Positions 1 through 12,000 of a DNA stretch of 64,000 nt are shown piece after piece. The DNA comes from Antedon bifida (lineage: Eukaryota > Echinodermata > Crinoidea > Comatulida > Antedonidae), in NCBI GenBank assembly GCA_963402885.1, contig OY727100.1:23655665-23719664 (forward strand), in the 5' to 3' direction. The notes beneath the pieces are model-generated. The model had not been told where the DNA came from. It saw only the letters and a list, made by a program, of their open reading frames with translations, and made no database searches. How positions within the stretch are numbered: the first letter of the stretch is position 1; every line of letters begins with the position of its first letter. A program made the position numbers and the translations under genes.

Positions 1-70
1 CTATCATGATGCAAACTTTATAATTTGTTTTCTTATTTTATATCGACTAGACACTTCTTTCAATCATCAG

Positions 71-2250
71 CATGAGAAACAGATCAGTAAAAACGGATTC
101 CTGGGAAATAGCCCGAAACAAATTGGTGTTGAAAGATGTTTTAGGAGAAGGATTTTTTGGAAAGGTGATACGAGCTGAGTTTTACCGTAAGGGTAAAAAG
201 AGCAAAACTACGGTTGCTGTCAAAACTATCAAAAGTAAAAACACATAACCAATTATATACCTTGTCCATATGTTTATATTATTAAGTTTAAATAAGCAGA
301 GTTTTGAAATCCAAGATGGAGGCCAAAATAGGGTCCGGAAAATTGGCCCTAATTGCAATGAATTCTAATAGTTCCAAGGTTTCCAAATTTTTCAAGACTC
401 GATTTGAACAGTAAAATCTCACAGAATTACATTAGGCTGGTACCTCTATCCCTAACAATATAAAAGTTGTTTATATTAAATAAAACTATATATAAAAAGA
501 AAGGAACTTAAAGTAAGGAATGAATGCAATCTGGCCTATTGACTAATTTTATTTCTATCATTTCTTTTTTTAGAAAATTGCAATAATTCAGAAAAGTTCA
601 GATTCCAAGATGAATTAAGTTTGATGAAAACATTTAGCAAACATCCCAACATTATAGAACTAATTGGATGTTGTACACTGGAAGGTAATAATATATTTTA
701 GATTAGTTGCAGAATTGTAAGTTAAAAAAGTTATAAATATGGCAAATACAAAAAGTAAGACACTTTCCACCCAACCGTAAATATATGAAATACAATCTCC
801 ATCAATCAAAGATATCTTAATTATATTGCGTTGCGTCCAAATGAGAAACAAATCTTTATTTTTCTTCTTAGATCCACTGTACATTGTTCTGGAATATGCA
901 GCTTATGGAAATCTGCGAGACTACTTATTAAAATCTCGCAAATCTAAAAACATTTTATCGGTACCAAACGTTCATCAAGAATGTGATGATGACGCCGCCT
1001 ATGAAGTTGTCAATATCGCGCCTGTCGCCCTCACTCGGCCAAATGCTGATGATTTGACGTCATTTGCTTGGCAGATTTCTAGGGCTATGTCATACCTGTC
1101 GTCCATACAGGTAAATGTTACAAATATTCAAAGTTAAGACAAGTATAATGAATAATACAGAGGTGGGATCCAGAGAATGGTAAAGGTAAAAGCCCCTTAA
1201 AAAAGTAAGAACATCGTTTGCTTCTGGTCCCGCTTCTCGTCTAATTTCTTACTTTCATTTTCCAATAACATTCCAGAGTTCTGATTGGTTGGGAATTTTA
1301 TCGAATCACAAATAGTTGATAACAATTGTATACGTACAGTGTGTAGTAAGGGCGCATTCAATTCTCGTTAATAAATGTCAAACTACATAGATCATTACAC
1401 ATAATAAATGTCAAACTACATAGATCATTACACATAATAAATGTCTCCATTAAAATTATAAGGTGACAGATCGATTTCTAACAAAAGTTAATTAAATTAA
1501 ATCAATTCATTTCCTAGTGCATTCATCGTGATTTGGCAGCAAGGAACGTTTTGCTTACTTACGATAAACGATGCAAACTGTCAGACTTTGGAATGGCGTA
1601 TACTAAGGAACAGAGTGGACTTTACGAGGACCTCAACCAGGTAGATTAATTATATACCTATCAACCTTTGCAAATTTAATTTCACGGTCAGAGAGGAAGA
1701 GGAACGATTTATACTGTTACGATCTCATATACTCATTCTCATTCTCATACCTATTCTAAATACACATCTATATAACGGTTAGGGGGAAATGAAAAATCAG
1801 CACTGTGGTCATGTTACAAGTGTTGTCAAACAATATAGATTATCTGATAAAACTCCTAGAAAGTAGGAAAGCTTTTTGCCATTTTCCCCTGACTGATAAC
1901 ATAACATGAACTATGCAGGGAGTTGTAAATATTTGAATTTATTTTATCCCTCTGATGTGATTTTATGTTTTTGTAGCCTCAACTACCCATTCGTTGGATG
2001 GCACCTGAAGCTGTCCTGGACAACGCATACTCCACGAGTTCTGACGTATGGTCCTTTGGGATTACACTGTGGGAGATTATCACTTTAGGTAAGAAGAGAA
2101 CAAAGTGGAGAAGATGATGATGATGATGATAATTATGATGGTGATGATAATGATGATGAAGATGATAATGATGATGGTGATGATAATAGTGGTGATGATG
2201 ATAATGATGATGATGATGATGATGATGATGATATGATGATGATAATGATA

Positions 2251-2288
<38 letters not shown>

Positions 2289-3935
2289 AATGATGATGAT
2301 AATGATGATGATGATAATGATGATGACGACGATGATGATGATAACAGCCTATGTTGATCAGATCAGATGATTATATATAGTTATAATACGATAATGATAT
2401 GACTTGTTTACAGGAGGGCACCCGTATCCAGGCATATCAACAGGTGATCTTATCGTAAAGATAAAAGAAGGATTTCGGATGCCTAAACCTGATCATTGTG
2501 AACAATCAATGTAAGAAATAAAATAATAACATACTCATATGTCTAACTTATTACTAATCTGGAAAATGATTATGACTCATGGAACGCCACAGAACACGTA
2601 TATACTAAACGTTGCCACAAATTATATCTTGCAATGGTATTAATGTATCAGTGTTTTTGTTTAGATATGAACTTATGATATGGTGTTGGAGTCTTGACCC
2701 AGAAGACAGACCATCGTTTGACCAGTTGTCAGGGCAGTTGGACACTTTATTATCTGAAGACAAGGTAAAGTTTTTATTTTAACACTAAAAATTTCAGACT
2801 CTTCGATATACACCCACAGAATGTAATATCTGATAATTGATTAATACAAAGTTGCTGTGAAATAATGCGTCGGGCTTATAGTTCGATTACTGTATATGGA
2901 GTCAGTTCAAATGCTATAGTTGGCCGCTAAAACTAATACAAGACAATTATACCCCGGCAAGGAATGGATGTTTCAAACTATTTATTTGATTATTCGGGTA
3001 TTTTTTTATAGGATTATATTGATTTTACACACTTTCGGGAAAGCATCTATGAAAACATTCAGTGCAACCAAAAAATGATGCCACCAAACACACAGGGAGA
3101 TCGGCCTCATGGTATATACGATAACCGCCACAATGACGAGTGCGATGGTTGTAATAAAGACCAACACACACAGGGAGATCGGCCTCATGGTATATACGAT
3201 AACCGCCACAATGACGAGTGCGATGGTTGTAATGAAGACCAAAACACACAGGGAGATCGGCCTAACGTACACGATGACTACCACAATGACGACGAGTGCG
3301 ATGGTTGTAATAAAGACCAACACACACAGGGAGATCGGCCTAACGTACACGATGACTACCAAAATGACGAGTGCGATGGTTGTAATGAAGACCAAAACAC
3401 ACAGGGACATCGGCCTAGTGTGCAAGATAGCTACCACGAAGACGAGTGCGAGGATTGTAATGAAGACCAAAACACACAGGGAGATCGGCCTCATGGTATA
3501 TACGATAACCGCCACAATGACGAGTGCGAGGGTTGTAATGAAGACCAAAACACACGGGGACATCGGCCTAACGTGCACGATAACCGCCACAATGATGAGT
3601 GCGAGGTTTGCAATGAAGACCAAAACACACGGGGACATCGGTCTGGTGTGCACGATAACTACCACGAAGACGAGTGTGAGGACGAGAAAGGAAATCGTAT
3701 TGTGTGTGCTGATGAGAGTCACCACGAGAATGAAAGGAAAACCACGAATAATGAAGATGAAAAACAAAAAGATGATGAAAACGATTTAACGGAAGACAAC
3801 AAAAACCAAAATGTATATGAAAATAACGGTTTCCACAAAGACGACGACGAGGGAGATGAAAATGAATCTCACATGAACGAAATCAGAAACCCATTGTATG
3901 ATTACAGTGTTAATGACACCAACACGTCATCTTAA
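71..3935 (+). CDS. Receptor tyrosine kinase, 3' part (kinase domain and repeat tail)
   Basis: Partial gene; the ectodomain and membrane segment lie left of the window. Exons 71-234, 574-684, 872-1110, 1518-1640, 1977-2088, 2414-2510, 2665-2764 and 3012-3935 all have GT/AG borders and join in frame. The catalytic set is intact: glycine loop [15 protein letters not shown] lysine, HRDLAARN loop, DFG, and WMAPEA with SDVWSFG. A kinase insert of about 45 residues (exon 872-1110) and the sequence [12 protein letters not shown] place it nearest the FGFR/VEGFR/PDGFR split-kinase group. The activation loop has a single tyrosine (GLYEDLNQ) rather than a YY pair. After the kinase come DYIDF and IYENI, likely phosphotyrosine docking sites, then the repeat tail. 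An active membrane receptor kinase is well supported; the exact subfamily is not. Confidence -1.
1371..1442. repeat. 33-bp direct duplication in a kinase intron
   Basis: The segment AATGTCAAACTACATAGATC plus ATTACACATAATAA occurs twice head to tail, followed by a third partial start. Confidence -1.
1778..1898. mobile_element. MITE-like element, family 3, copy in a kinase intron
   Basis: About 120 bp with imperfect inverted ends (TTAGGGGGAAATG... and ...CATTTTCCCCTGACTG). It shares a long internal stretch (AACAATATAGATTATCTGAT, CCTAGAAAGTAGGAA) with the copy at 48315-48448. Short, non-coding and dispersed, hence a small DNA-transposon derivative. Confidence -1.
2111..2345. repeat. (GAT)n microsatellite in a kinase intron
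   Basis: Imperfect GATGAT array of about 230 bp with scattered AAT and GGT variants, lying wholly in the intron between exons 1977-2088 and 2414-2510. No coding role. Confidence -1.
3075..3690 (+). repeat. In-frame 75-78 bp tandem repeat in the kinase C-terminal tail
   Basis: About eight copies of a 25-27 residue unit with the frame NTQGDRP...[13 protein letters not shown]. Every unit length is a multiple of three, so the kinase frame stays open, as do other frames on both strands. Three units carry IYDN, a pYxN motif of the kind bound by the Grb2 SH2 domain; others read VHDDY or VHDNR instead. Most units also keep a D/E-E-C-x-x-C pair of cysteines. Beyond the repeats the tail is acidic and ends with further tyrosines (VYENN, NPLYDY) before the stop at 3933-3935. 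Confidence -1.
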
Positions 3936-4377
3936 TTAGCAAGCTATACAAGGTTAAGTAAGGCATGGAGTAAGTCTTTACTCCATGAGTAAGGCATGTA
4001 ATGAGTTGAAACAGCCTACGGTGTTATGATATTTGGTCAGAACATTGAACAGATTAAACATGATCGACTCAAGACGGGACTCAAGACAACTAGTAGGGGC
4101 CTAATATAAAGTGGTACCTAAAATGTTTAAAGGTGGTTTTTTGTTGGCTGGCTTTGGGCCTGTTATAAAATAGGCGAGGACCGATAACTTTACTGTAATC
4201 AATACTAAAGGGTTTTTTATACGTTTAATGTTATTATATATAATGACTGTCAATCTATATACCAATGGTGAAATAATGTACGCTGTAGATTGTAATATGA
4301 CTTATAACGAATTTATTTTGTAGCTAAATGATGTAAATATTAGTTAATGACTAGGCTATCAACATATCACATATTGA

Positions 4378-4383
4378 AATAAA
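4378..4383 (+). terminator. Polyadenylation signal of the receptor kinase
   Basis: AATAAA about 440 bp past the kinase stop, followed by T/GT-rich sequence. It is the first clear signal in the 3' region. Confidence -1.
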
Positions 4384-6203
4384 GTTGTCATTCAATAAAC
4401 GAACGAATGGTATTTAAATTCAACGAAAAGTACTACTTCACACCAAAAAAAAACGTACACATGCACGAAAATTAAAAATAAAGATTCATTAAAATGTAAA
4501 TTAGGAACTATGTATGATGATCCAAATTAAGTCGTGATTAGCGTACCATACAGTCGTAAGTGAAAAAAAACGATTTATGAGCAGTTGAGTGGCACGCCAT
4601 ACCTATGTATGTTATCACACGGTCTGGTTACCTTGGGAGTAGAGTATTAGGTGCGGAGTAGTCAGAACTTAAAATCCATTCAACCGAAATTAAGCAAGCT
4701 AACAACATCAACAAGATCCAAGGTGAGTTTTAAAAAGTATTTTTTAAAGTATGTTAGTCGCGCAACAGATAAGTTTAAAAAGAGTCAGTAATAAATAAGT
4801 TTATATATTGGTTTAATGGAGAATTTTAGAAGCAAAATCTGAAGAATACTCCCTCGTACGAGTACTGTCAAATTATGTTGATGTGGTGTGGATATTTAAA
4901 AACGAAGGTAAAACAATCAGTAGTAGTCTATGTAAAAGACGTATAATAATTGCCTATAGTATGCCTGTATATCAATGTACGTAATAATTACAGCAACAAA
5001 AGACAATTGCTAAGTATTCTCGTCTTTAAAATGAATAGACCAAACGACTAAACTTTGTTAGAAAAGGGCCGCTAATTCCTAATTTTTTATGACACTTTTT
5101 AACACAGACAGAAACTATATATATAGAAAGATTGGCAATTGATAATATATAGTTTTTATAGGCCTACATATCTGTTTGTCTCTTTCATTGACATTGTGAA
5201 TTTTGTTGATGCATTTCTTGGCTCCTAACACATGATGACAACACGATGTACGTCATTTGACGAGTAGGCCTAAAATAAAACTTTATTTTGTTGACAATAC
5301 AAAATATTTTACCTTCCTGAATTGAACGTTTGATCTTTAGATTTCCCTAAAAAGGGAATTGTTGAAAACAAAATGAAACAAAAAGATATTATATTTTTCA
5401 AAATATTTATGAAAGGAATTCGATAACTGGATTTTTGTAAATGCATTGAATAATTGAAGTAGACACTAACAGAATGGTGTAGAATGGAATAGTTGTTAAG
5501 ACCAGTAAATCTAGTTAATGATTACACAGGATTAGCGTAACATTCCTGTGTTTCTATTGGCTAGAAGAGAATACCATCTGGACCTCATTGCTTGGTTAGT
5601 AATAAAAAAAAACCGCCATACAAATGACCTTTAAATACGTTTTAAATTAGTCCAACCCATGTCATTGTTTCTCATAAGTTAAATAAAGATGATACAAAAA
5701 AAAAATCTCTCGACGAAAAAAATAAACATCCATCACGAACTCATATATCATGGACTATGCATTACTGCTACATACAAAACGAAAACATTCACAATAGTCC
5801 CTCTACTAACTTTCAGCGTTTCTGATAAATTTAAGCTTAATTCTACAACCGAAGAGTAGAACATTGATTGCGACTAAACCTAATCCTACACAACATTCTA
5901 AAATTCTCTTTTTGACCTGAAAACAAACAAACTCAAGACAAAACTATGGAAACGTATACGGTAACCAAATATATAAATGTCAATTCTGTAAAACAAAATA
6001 TCCAACAGCACTAGACAGAACAATTGATAGATTGAACATGTTAATCTAAGAACGAGGATTTAATGACTTAAGTATTAAATAAGTAGATAGATAAGATAAG
6101 GGTCCCACTGTGCATGTAACGATATACCTTTTGTTTCTTAGTTAATTAGTAAAAATTCCAATCTCCAGTTACACAACGTACACAATCATGTATGGTTGTA
6201 CTA

Positions 6204-6292
6204 AAGCTTGGTTCCCACTAGGACGCAACGCGAGAGAATGTGCGTTGCGCGTACTATACGTCCTTGCGTTGCATGCTAGTGGGAACCAAAGT
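6204..6292. mobile_element. MITE-like element, family 2
   Basis: A near-perfect hairpin. It starts AGCTTGGTTCCCACTAGGAC and ends CTAGTGGGAACCAAAG, with GCAACGC and GCGTTGC in the arms. The same ends recur at 53103, 54180, 56798 and 61873. Confidence -1.
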
Positions 6293-8344
6293 AGGTATAC
6301 ACAGCCAAGAAATTATACTTCTTTTTCTTCTACTACTATGTTTTGTATTCATCCATAAATCATGAATGCTCACTGTTTACATTTTACGTACGCACTAAAT
6401 TTACGGTTGTGATAATTTGATATGGCATAATTATAAGAAAATCTATTAGACATAATTCTCTCCAAGATAGAGAATTTAGAGAAAACGTGTGAGGAAAAGT
6501 TCGATAAACCTATAAGAAACGAAATGTTTCTAGTTCTAAGGACACATTTAATGAACTGATACTTTTTCAATCATAAAAATGTAAACCAATAAAAACTAAT
6601 GTGCATGAGAATCACCAACCCGACGGATGGACCACCGTTAGAGGTATTATTTCTACCTCCACATAGTTTGGGAACATTTATTTTAGACCACAGAACATGA
6701 TTGTCTGATGCTTGTTTGTTTATAATTTGCGAAACTACTGTACAAACATTTTGACATGCTTAAATGTAATTCATAAAAATTGAAGGATTAACCAGATTCC
6801 AGATGTTGAACTAAAACAAATACATTTTCTCCAAGCTCTGATTCATAATACAACTATATTAGGCCAATTTTACAATTATTATTTATTTTAAATTTTACTT
6901 AACAGTCTTTATTAAAACCATTTGCAACAAAATGATTTAATTTTCATTTTTCTTTACATTATTTCGATTTGTCTCCCTAATACCGGTGACCATGTGGTAG
7001 AAGTTCGAACTCATGGTGATTTTAATATATATTTACATTTACCTAAAATGTGTTTGTAAGGTACACCCCTTTAACACAAGCCACAAGCATTGAGTGTTTC
7101 CAGTCAACCCTAATACACACACTCACCGACCAGGCGTGTTTACATAAATAATTGTATTAAATTGACTGAAAAAGAACAATTGTTACAGGAATCTAAACCT
7201 ATTATTCTGCATATTTATAACTATGCCATACAATGAAAGACAACTTAAAGAATGAAACTTTCTTTTGGTGGTAAATATCTCGCTATTAATAATGGAAACC
7301 AATATAACTGTCTATTATATAAAATTATTCCTGGAAAAGTACTGTACGGTAGGCAATAGTGCAATACTGTGGCATTCTATAATATCTGCTGATACAATTG
7401 CTGAAATATACTGCTTGGTGTAACTAGCTATTATAATGTACAGTATTTTCAATTCAATTTGTCTTTGTTGAACCATTGATCAACTCATGCAGCACTACTC
7501 AATAGGTTAAAAAACACATCTCGTTGATTGAGGGTTGTAATTGTTGGCGGAGGTGAGATAAGGTAGTAAATCTGGATAGTGGAGGTATCAAATAGTGGCA
7601 AGCCTCTAACCCTAAGCCTAGTTTAAATGTCCACCATTTACGCTAGTCTACACGCGGTACAATCCACTCTCATGGGAATTATTGGAACCCTCCTATAACT
7701 GTACCATTGACAAATGCTATATACATCGCCAAAGCGATAAAGTATCATCTCTTTAATATAATAAAATGAAACTGTAATCTAATTTTGTTGAAATATACAG
7801 TGGTGGTTCCCTTGTCAATTAATTATAAAAACACAATAATCTTACAAAGAGTTTTGGAAGCATTTCAAAGCTGTCATAACGCACTGTTTATTATTGTAAC
7901 GTAAAAGTGTCCTTCGTGATCACGTGAACATCGTTACAAAATGTGGTGATCCGTAATAAAGATTGGATTGATCACTCCCTTGATCATTCAAGTATGCTGT
8001 AAGGAGTGACGTATGGGCTCTAGAGTCTAGACTCACGTATCAAGGTCAACTTTTATAAGAGATGAATGTTCTATTTTTGCTCCTTCTAAATTGTAGTAAA
8101 ACTTTAATGTACAACATTGCATGCACATAAATGTAACATATTAAAATAATGATGGCGATAAGACTACTGATGATCAGTACCACCATTGATAAGACAGCAT
8201 GATGGAAAATAATCAAGTATTATATTGATTCTGTGTGGTTCAAAGAATAATGTTGTTTAGTATTTTATCATTAAAACTACAATAATTATTATGATAAAGA
8301 ATGTTACAGTGCGCTAATGGTTTTTATCGTACATAAGTACAGGG

Positions 8345-8720
8345 ATGACAATACTGTACAGATCTATACTTATTTTTACTCGCATATCTTCCATATCAAT
8401 TATATAAAAAACAAGATAAGTGCAATAATAGCAAGACAATATTTTGCTGATATTAATTATGATTTAGATCATCACCTTCCATGATACAGCCACCACATGT
8501 TTGTGATATAAATAAATGAGATGCTGTATTACCAAATATTCCTAATGATAATACTTTGGAAATATATAGTATTTGGAGATACAGCACTGGGAATCGGGTG
8601 GGTACGGTACTACTGTACAGAGTACCTATTTCTACTCATACATATTCCAATATACAAAAAAACATTATGTACATAATGCAAGTAAAAATGATAAGTGTAG
8701 CTAGATATTAGTTTAGATCA
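8345..8720. repeat. Diverged direct duplication
   Basis: Two segments about 265 bp apart share TACTGTACAGA, TATTT.TACTC, ATATTCCA, a TATA/AAAAAACA run and a TTTAGATCATCA tail. An inverted pair (ATGCTGTATTACCAAATATT against its complement) lies between them at about 8520-8590. Origin unknown. Confidence -1.
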
Positions 8721-9041
8721 TCAGCTCTAAGGCCATGGTCATAGAAGAACGTCAGATTATTATCGTTTACTTTCGTTATATACGAGTGATTTTTGACAAA
8801 ACTACCGGGTCAGTGTAGCGTGGTGTACAATTGTTACTTGTATTGTTGAAGACAACGAGGAAGGATTTTCATTCTAAATCATAAATATTGTATTTTCCGC
8901 TCTTTCATTACAGGTATTCAGTAGAGACCGCACTGGGTTCGAGCGTCGTGCACCACTAAACTATATAGGGCGTTCATTCAATGATTACAGTGCTGAGTGC
9001 AACTAGAGAAATATCTAACGTACAACTGTAAGGAAATAAAT

Positions 9042-12000
9042 ATGACGGATTTAACTAGTGGATTTAGATTGTACTTGCTTGGGTTGTGTTATCTGTTTGT
9101 AATTGAAGGTAAGTTTGCTTCACAATCTTTTTTTATATCAGCCTAAGAATGTTACGTCACAAGCTTGTGACTGTAAATACACATTCAGGGGTATTTTTAT
9201 GAATAAGGACATCCGTCCTATTTTGGACAAATTACAGATTTGAAGAAGACAATTTTAAGATATTCTGAAACAGATAAATATATGGTAGAAATCAGAAAAC
9301 AAAGATGTGTTATGTAGTTAATATAATATTGAATAAAACATTAGATTAATTAAGTAGAAATAACAGTCTTATTTTGTCACTAGACACAAAAATCATTCAA
9401 AATAATAGAGATAACCTTCATATACTTTCAAGTTGATTGTCATACTATTATTGCGATTAAAGTGTTTATATACGAAATGTATACACGTTTGTTATTTTAA
9501 GCCACTTTTATTTCTGTCTAATGGTGTAGTACAATGTATTATAACAACAACAGCGATCTTGAACCTCTTCAAATCTATCGTTAAACACATCAACATTGAA
9601 ATCTAAACTTTTGGTTCGAAGAATTAGCGCAGGTTTCAACATTCCTCCATGGTTTAAACAGGGTTTTCTTAACAGGTACTGCAGTACCATCTTATCAAAT
9701 TAAAAGCAGAAGCTTATCAATAAACAACATTTAATTTCGGCCTACACCCATGGAACCCACCCATAAATAATAGCTATGAGTATTGGATTAGATTTTCAGT
9801 AACTTTTTCTCTACTATATGTTGTATTCACTTAGTACCACAAACAAAAGACAATTTTACAATGTGTCTTGATTTACCGGTGTCAAGATATTTAAAAATTG
9901 GCACTCAACATCCGGGCCTTACCATGCATGGGCTATTATTCATGGGCAATTTGGCAATATGTTCATAGCATTTGACTTTCGATAAGTGCGTCTCTGTCGG
10001 GTTGATGCACATAATTGCGCCCACGCATCGGTCGCTTAGCGCAAATAAGGGTGAGATAAAGTAACTTTAGTTTATATATAAGATGTGGTATATGATATAA
10101 ACATATATGGGTATATATAGCCTTACAAACGATTTTGTGTGTGATTTTGAGAAGTGTGCGTGTTAAGAAACGCAAGACACCTGTTGGAATATACACACGT
10201 ACGTGTGTGTCCTCCCTACATACGTCACGTGTTATAATAAGGTAATTCTGTGTTTATTGCTTTAGTTCAGAACCTCATTCCGTGACTTTTTAACACATTT
10301 CAAGATTTATTACTTTACAGTACGTCTGTATATATTCGTTAGGATGTTTCATTTTTCCGTGATATATCTGTATTTCACCTGACTAGCTCGTGTAACTCGG
10401 GTATTACAATGCATGAGTCCTGTAACTATTACTATATACATACAAATATATGGACAGAGGTGCCTGTAATAGTACTAGTATACTAGACTACATATTATAG
10501 ACCCAGACTAGATAATCTACCCCACCTCTATCTACAGACCGAGGAGAATCTGTATAGGCCTATCTAGGCCTACCATGGTATCTAATACCTAAAACGTCTA
10601 AAGCTCTGTCTACACTATCAAACTTTATGTGACACCAAAATGTGATGTGCTCATAATATGGACATGATGATGTCATATCACTACCGTATTTGGGAATATC
10701 ACTACCATTATAGGAACATCAAACATTTTTTGTCAAACTAGTTTCATAGTGTAGACATAGCTATAGCAACTTTACAACTAAACCGTAATACTAGTTAAAA
10801 CGTCTATGGATGTTTCTATTGGTAAGTGTATTGTTCTTAGTGCCTTTTATCTGGATGTCTGTCGACAAGGTGTCAACAATTTTTCTGTATAACAACCATT
10901 TTTCTTTTAGTAATAAAACATTATAAAAATAGGTCGAGTGTAACTTTCGAGTGACATTAAAACGACCTTCTTACTAAAATAGCAGATTAAAAGTGTGCTA
11001 GCGTTATTCATAAATCAACGCAAGCACGATTGTTACAAAGGATGTGAAAAGTTCAAGAACTTAACTATTATTATATTTAAAAAGCTGGATTTAGTTGTTC
11101 ATCTGCCCTATTCAATTTAGATAATTCTTGAGTATTTTAACTTTAACAAAATAAAAATGGGTTGTAACGCCGGTTTTATAAACCGTCTAGCCGACTATAT
11201 TGTCAATGGATACCTTTGAAAAGAAAAAATTGCATGTCATATCTACGGTAAACATTCCAAAATAAAAAAAAATCAAATGAACTGTATTTGTTCCATACCT
11301 ATATATAAATGGGTAAGTTACGTGACTTGTTTGTGATGTGTAGACTTAAGTCTTTAGGCCTACCTACATGTATTCTATTCTATTCGAGGATCACAGGTAT
11401 ATTAAAAGTCGTGCAGATACATGACTAATTTGCACTACACTGAGGAAATTAATGGCAAAGAAAACGTAAACTATTTGAGTTAATAGACGATTTATAATTT
11501 AAAAAAAATCAATAATTCAATTTTTTTTTTCTATAGTGGTTGTTGGTACGTCAGTAAATGTTGGTCAAAGTACAGAATCAATGGAAGGGAGTACAGTAGT
11601 TCTACGATGTACATTTAGCAAGAAAATTGCCAGTGTGAACTCAGAACCAATCGTACACTGGAGTCTACTAGATAAGTACGACAACCCACAACCAATTCTG
11701 ACCAAGACCGAGGGAACCACTCATAGAGAGGACGGCTACCCACGTCACAGCGTGTCAGGGGAAGCAGACTTGCAGATACAAAATGTACAAAAGGAAGACA
11801 ATGGAAAATACAGGTGTCGGGTTCAAATCATTGGGGATACACCAAATGAAGACTTTGGTGATATCAGTCTTAAAGTTTATTGTAAGTTTTGTTATATTAT
11901 ATTCAAATCATGGGGAGGTGGAAGAAAACAATATTGTAGACTAGACAGATTTTATAAACACAAACAAAATCAAGAATATTAGTTCACTGTGTCTTTCGTA

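Larger units (their letters stand above)
4384..8980. other. Intergenic span without recognised genes
   Basis: AT-rich sequence between the kinase 3' end and the Ig-protein first exon. No open frame here resembles a protein and I see no RNA gene. It holds one family-2 MITE (6204-6292) and a divergent direct duplication near 8345-8720. A CAG acceptor-like site near 8914 could belong to a 5' untranslated exon of the next gene. Confidence -1.

Noticed and set aside
3006-3767. 253-codon open frame on the minus strand opposite the kinase tail
   Set aside because: The repeat unit is a multiple of three, so several frames stay open by periodicity. The plus-strand frame joins the kinase exons in phase; the reverse product is a hydrophobic repeat with no splice or start support.
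3109-3789. 226-codon frame (+) in another frame of the same repeat
   Set aside because: Same periodicity effect; it is not in the phase of the kinase exons.
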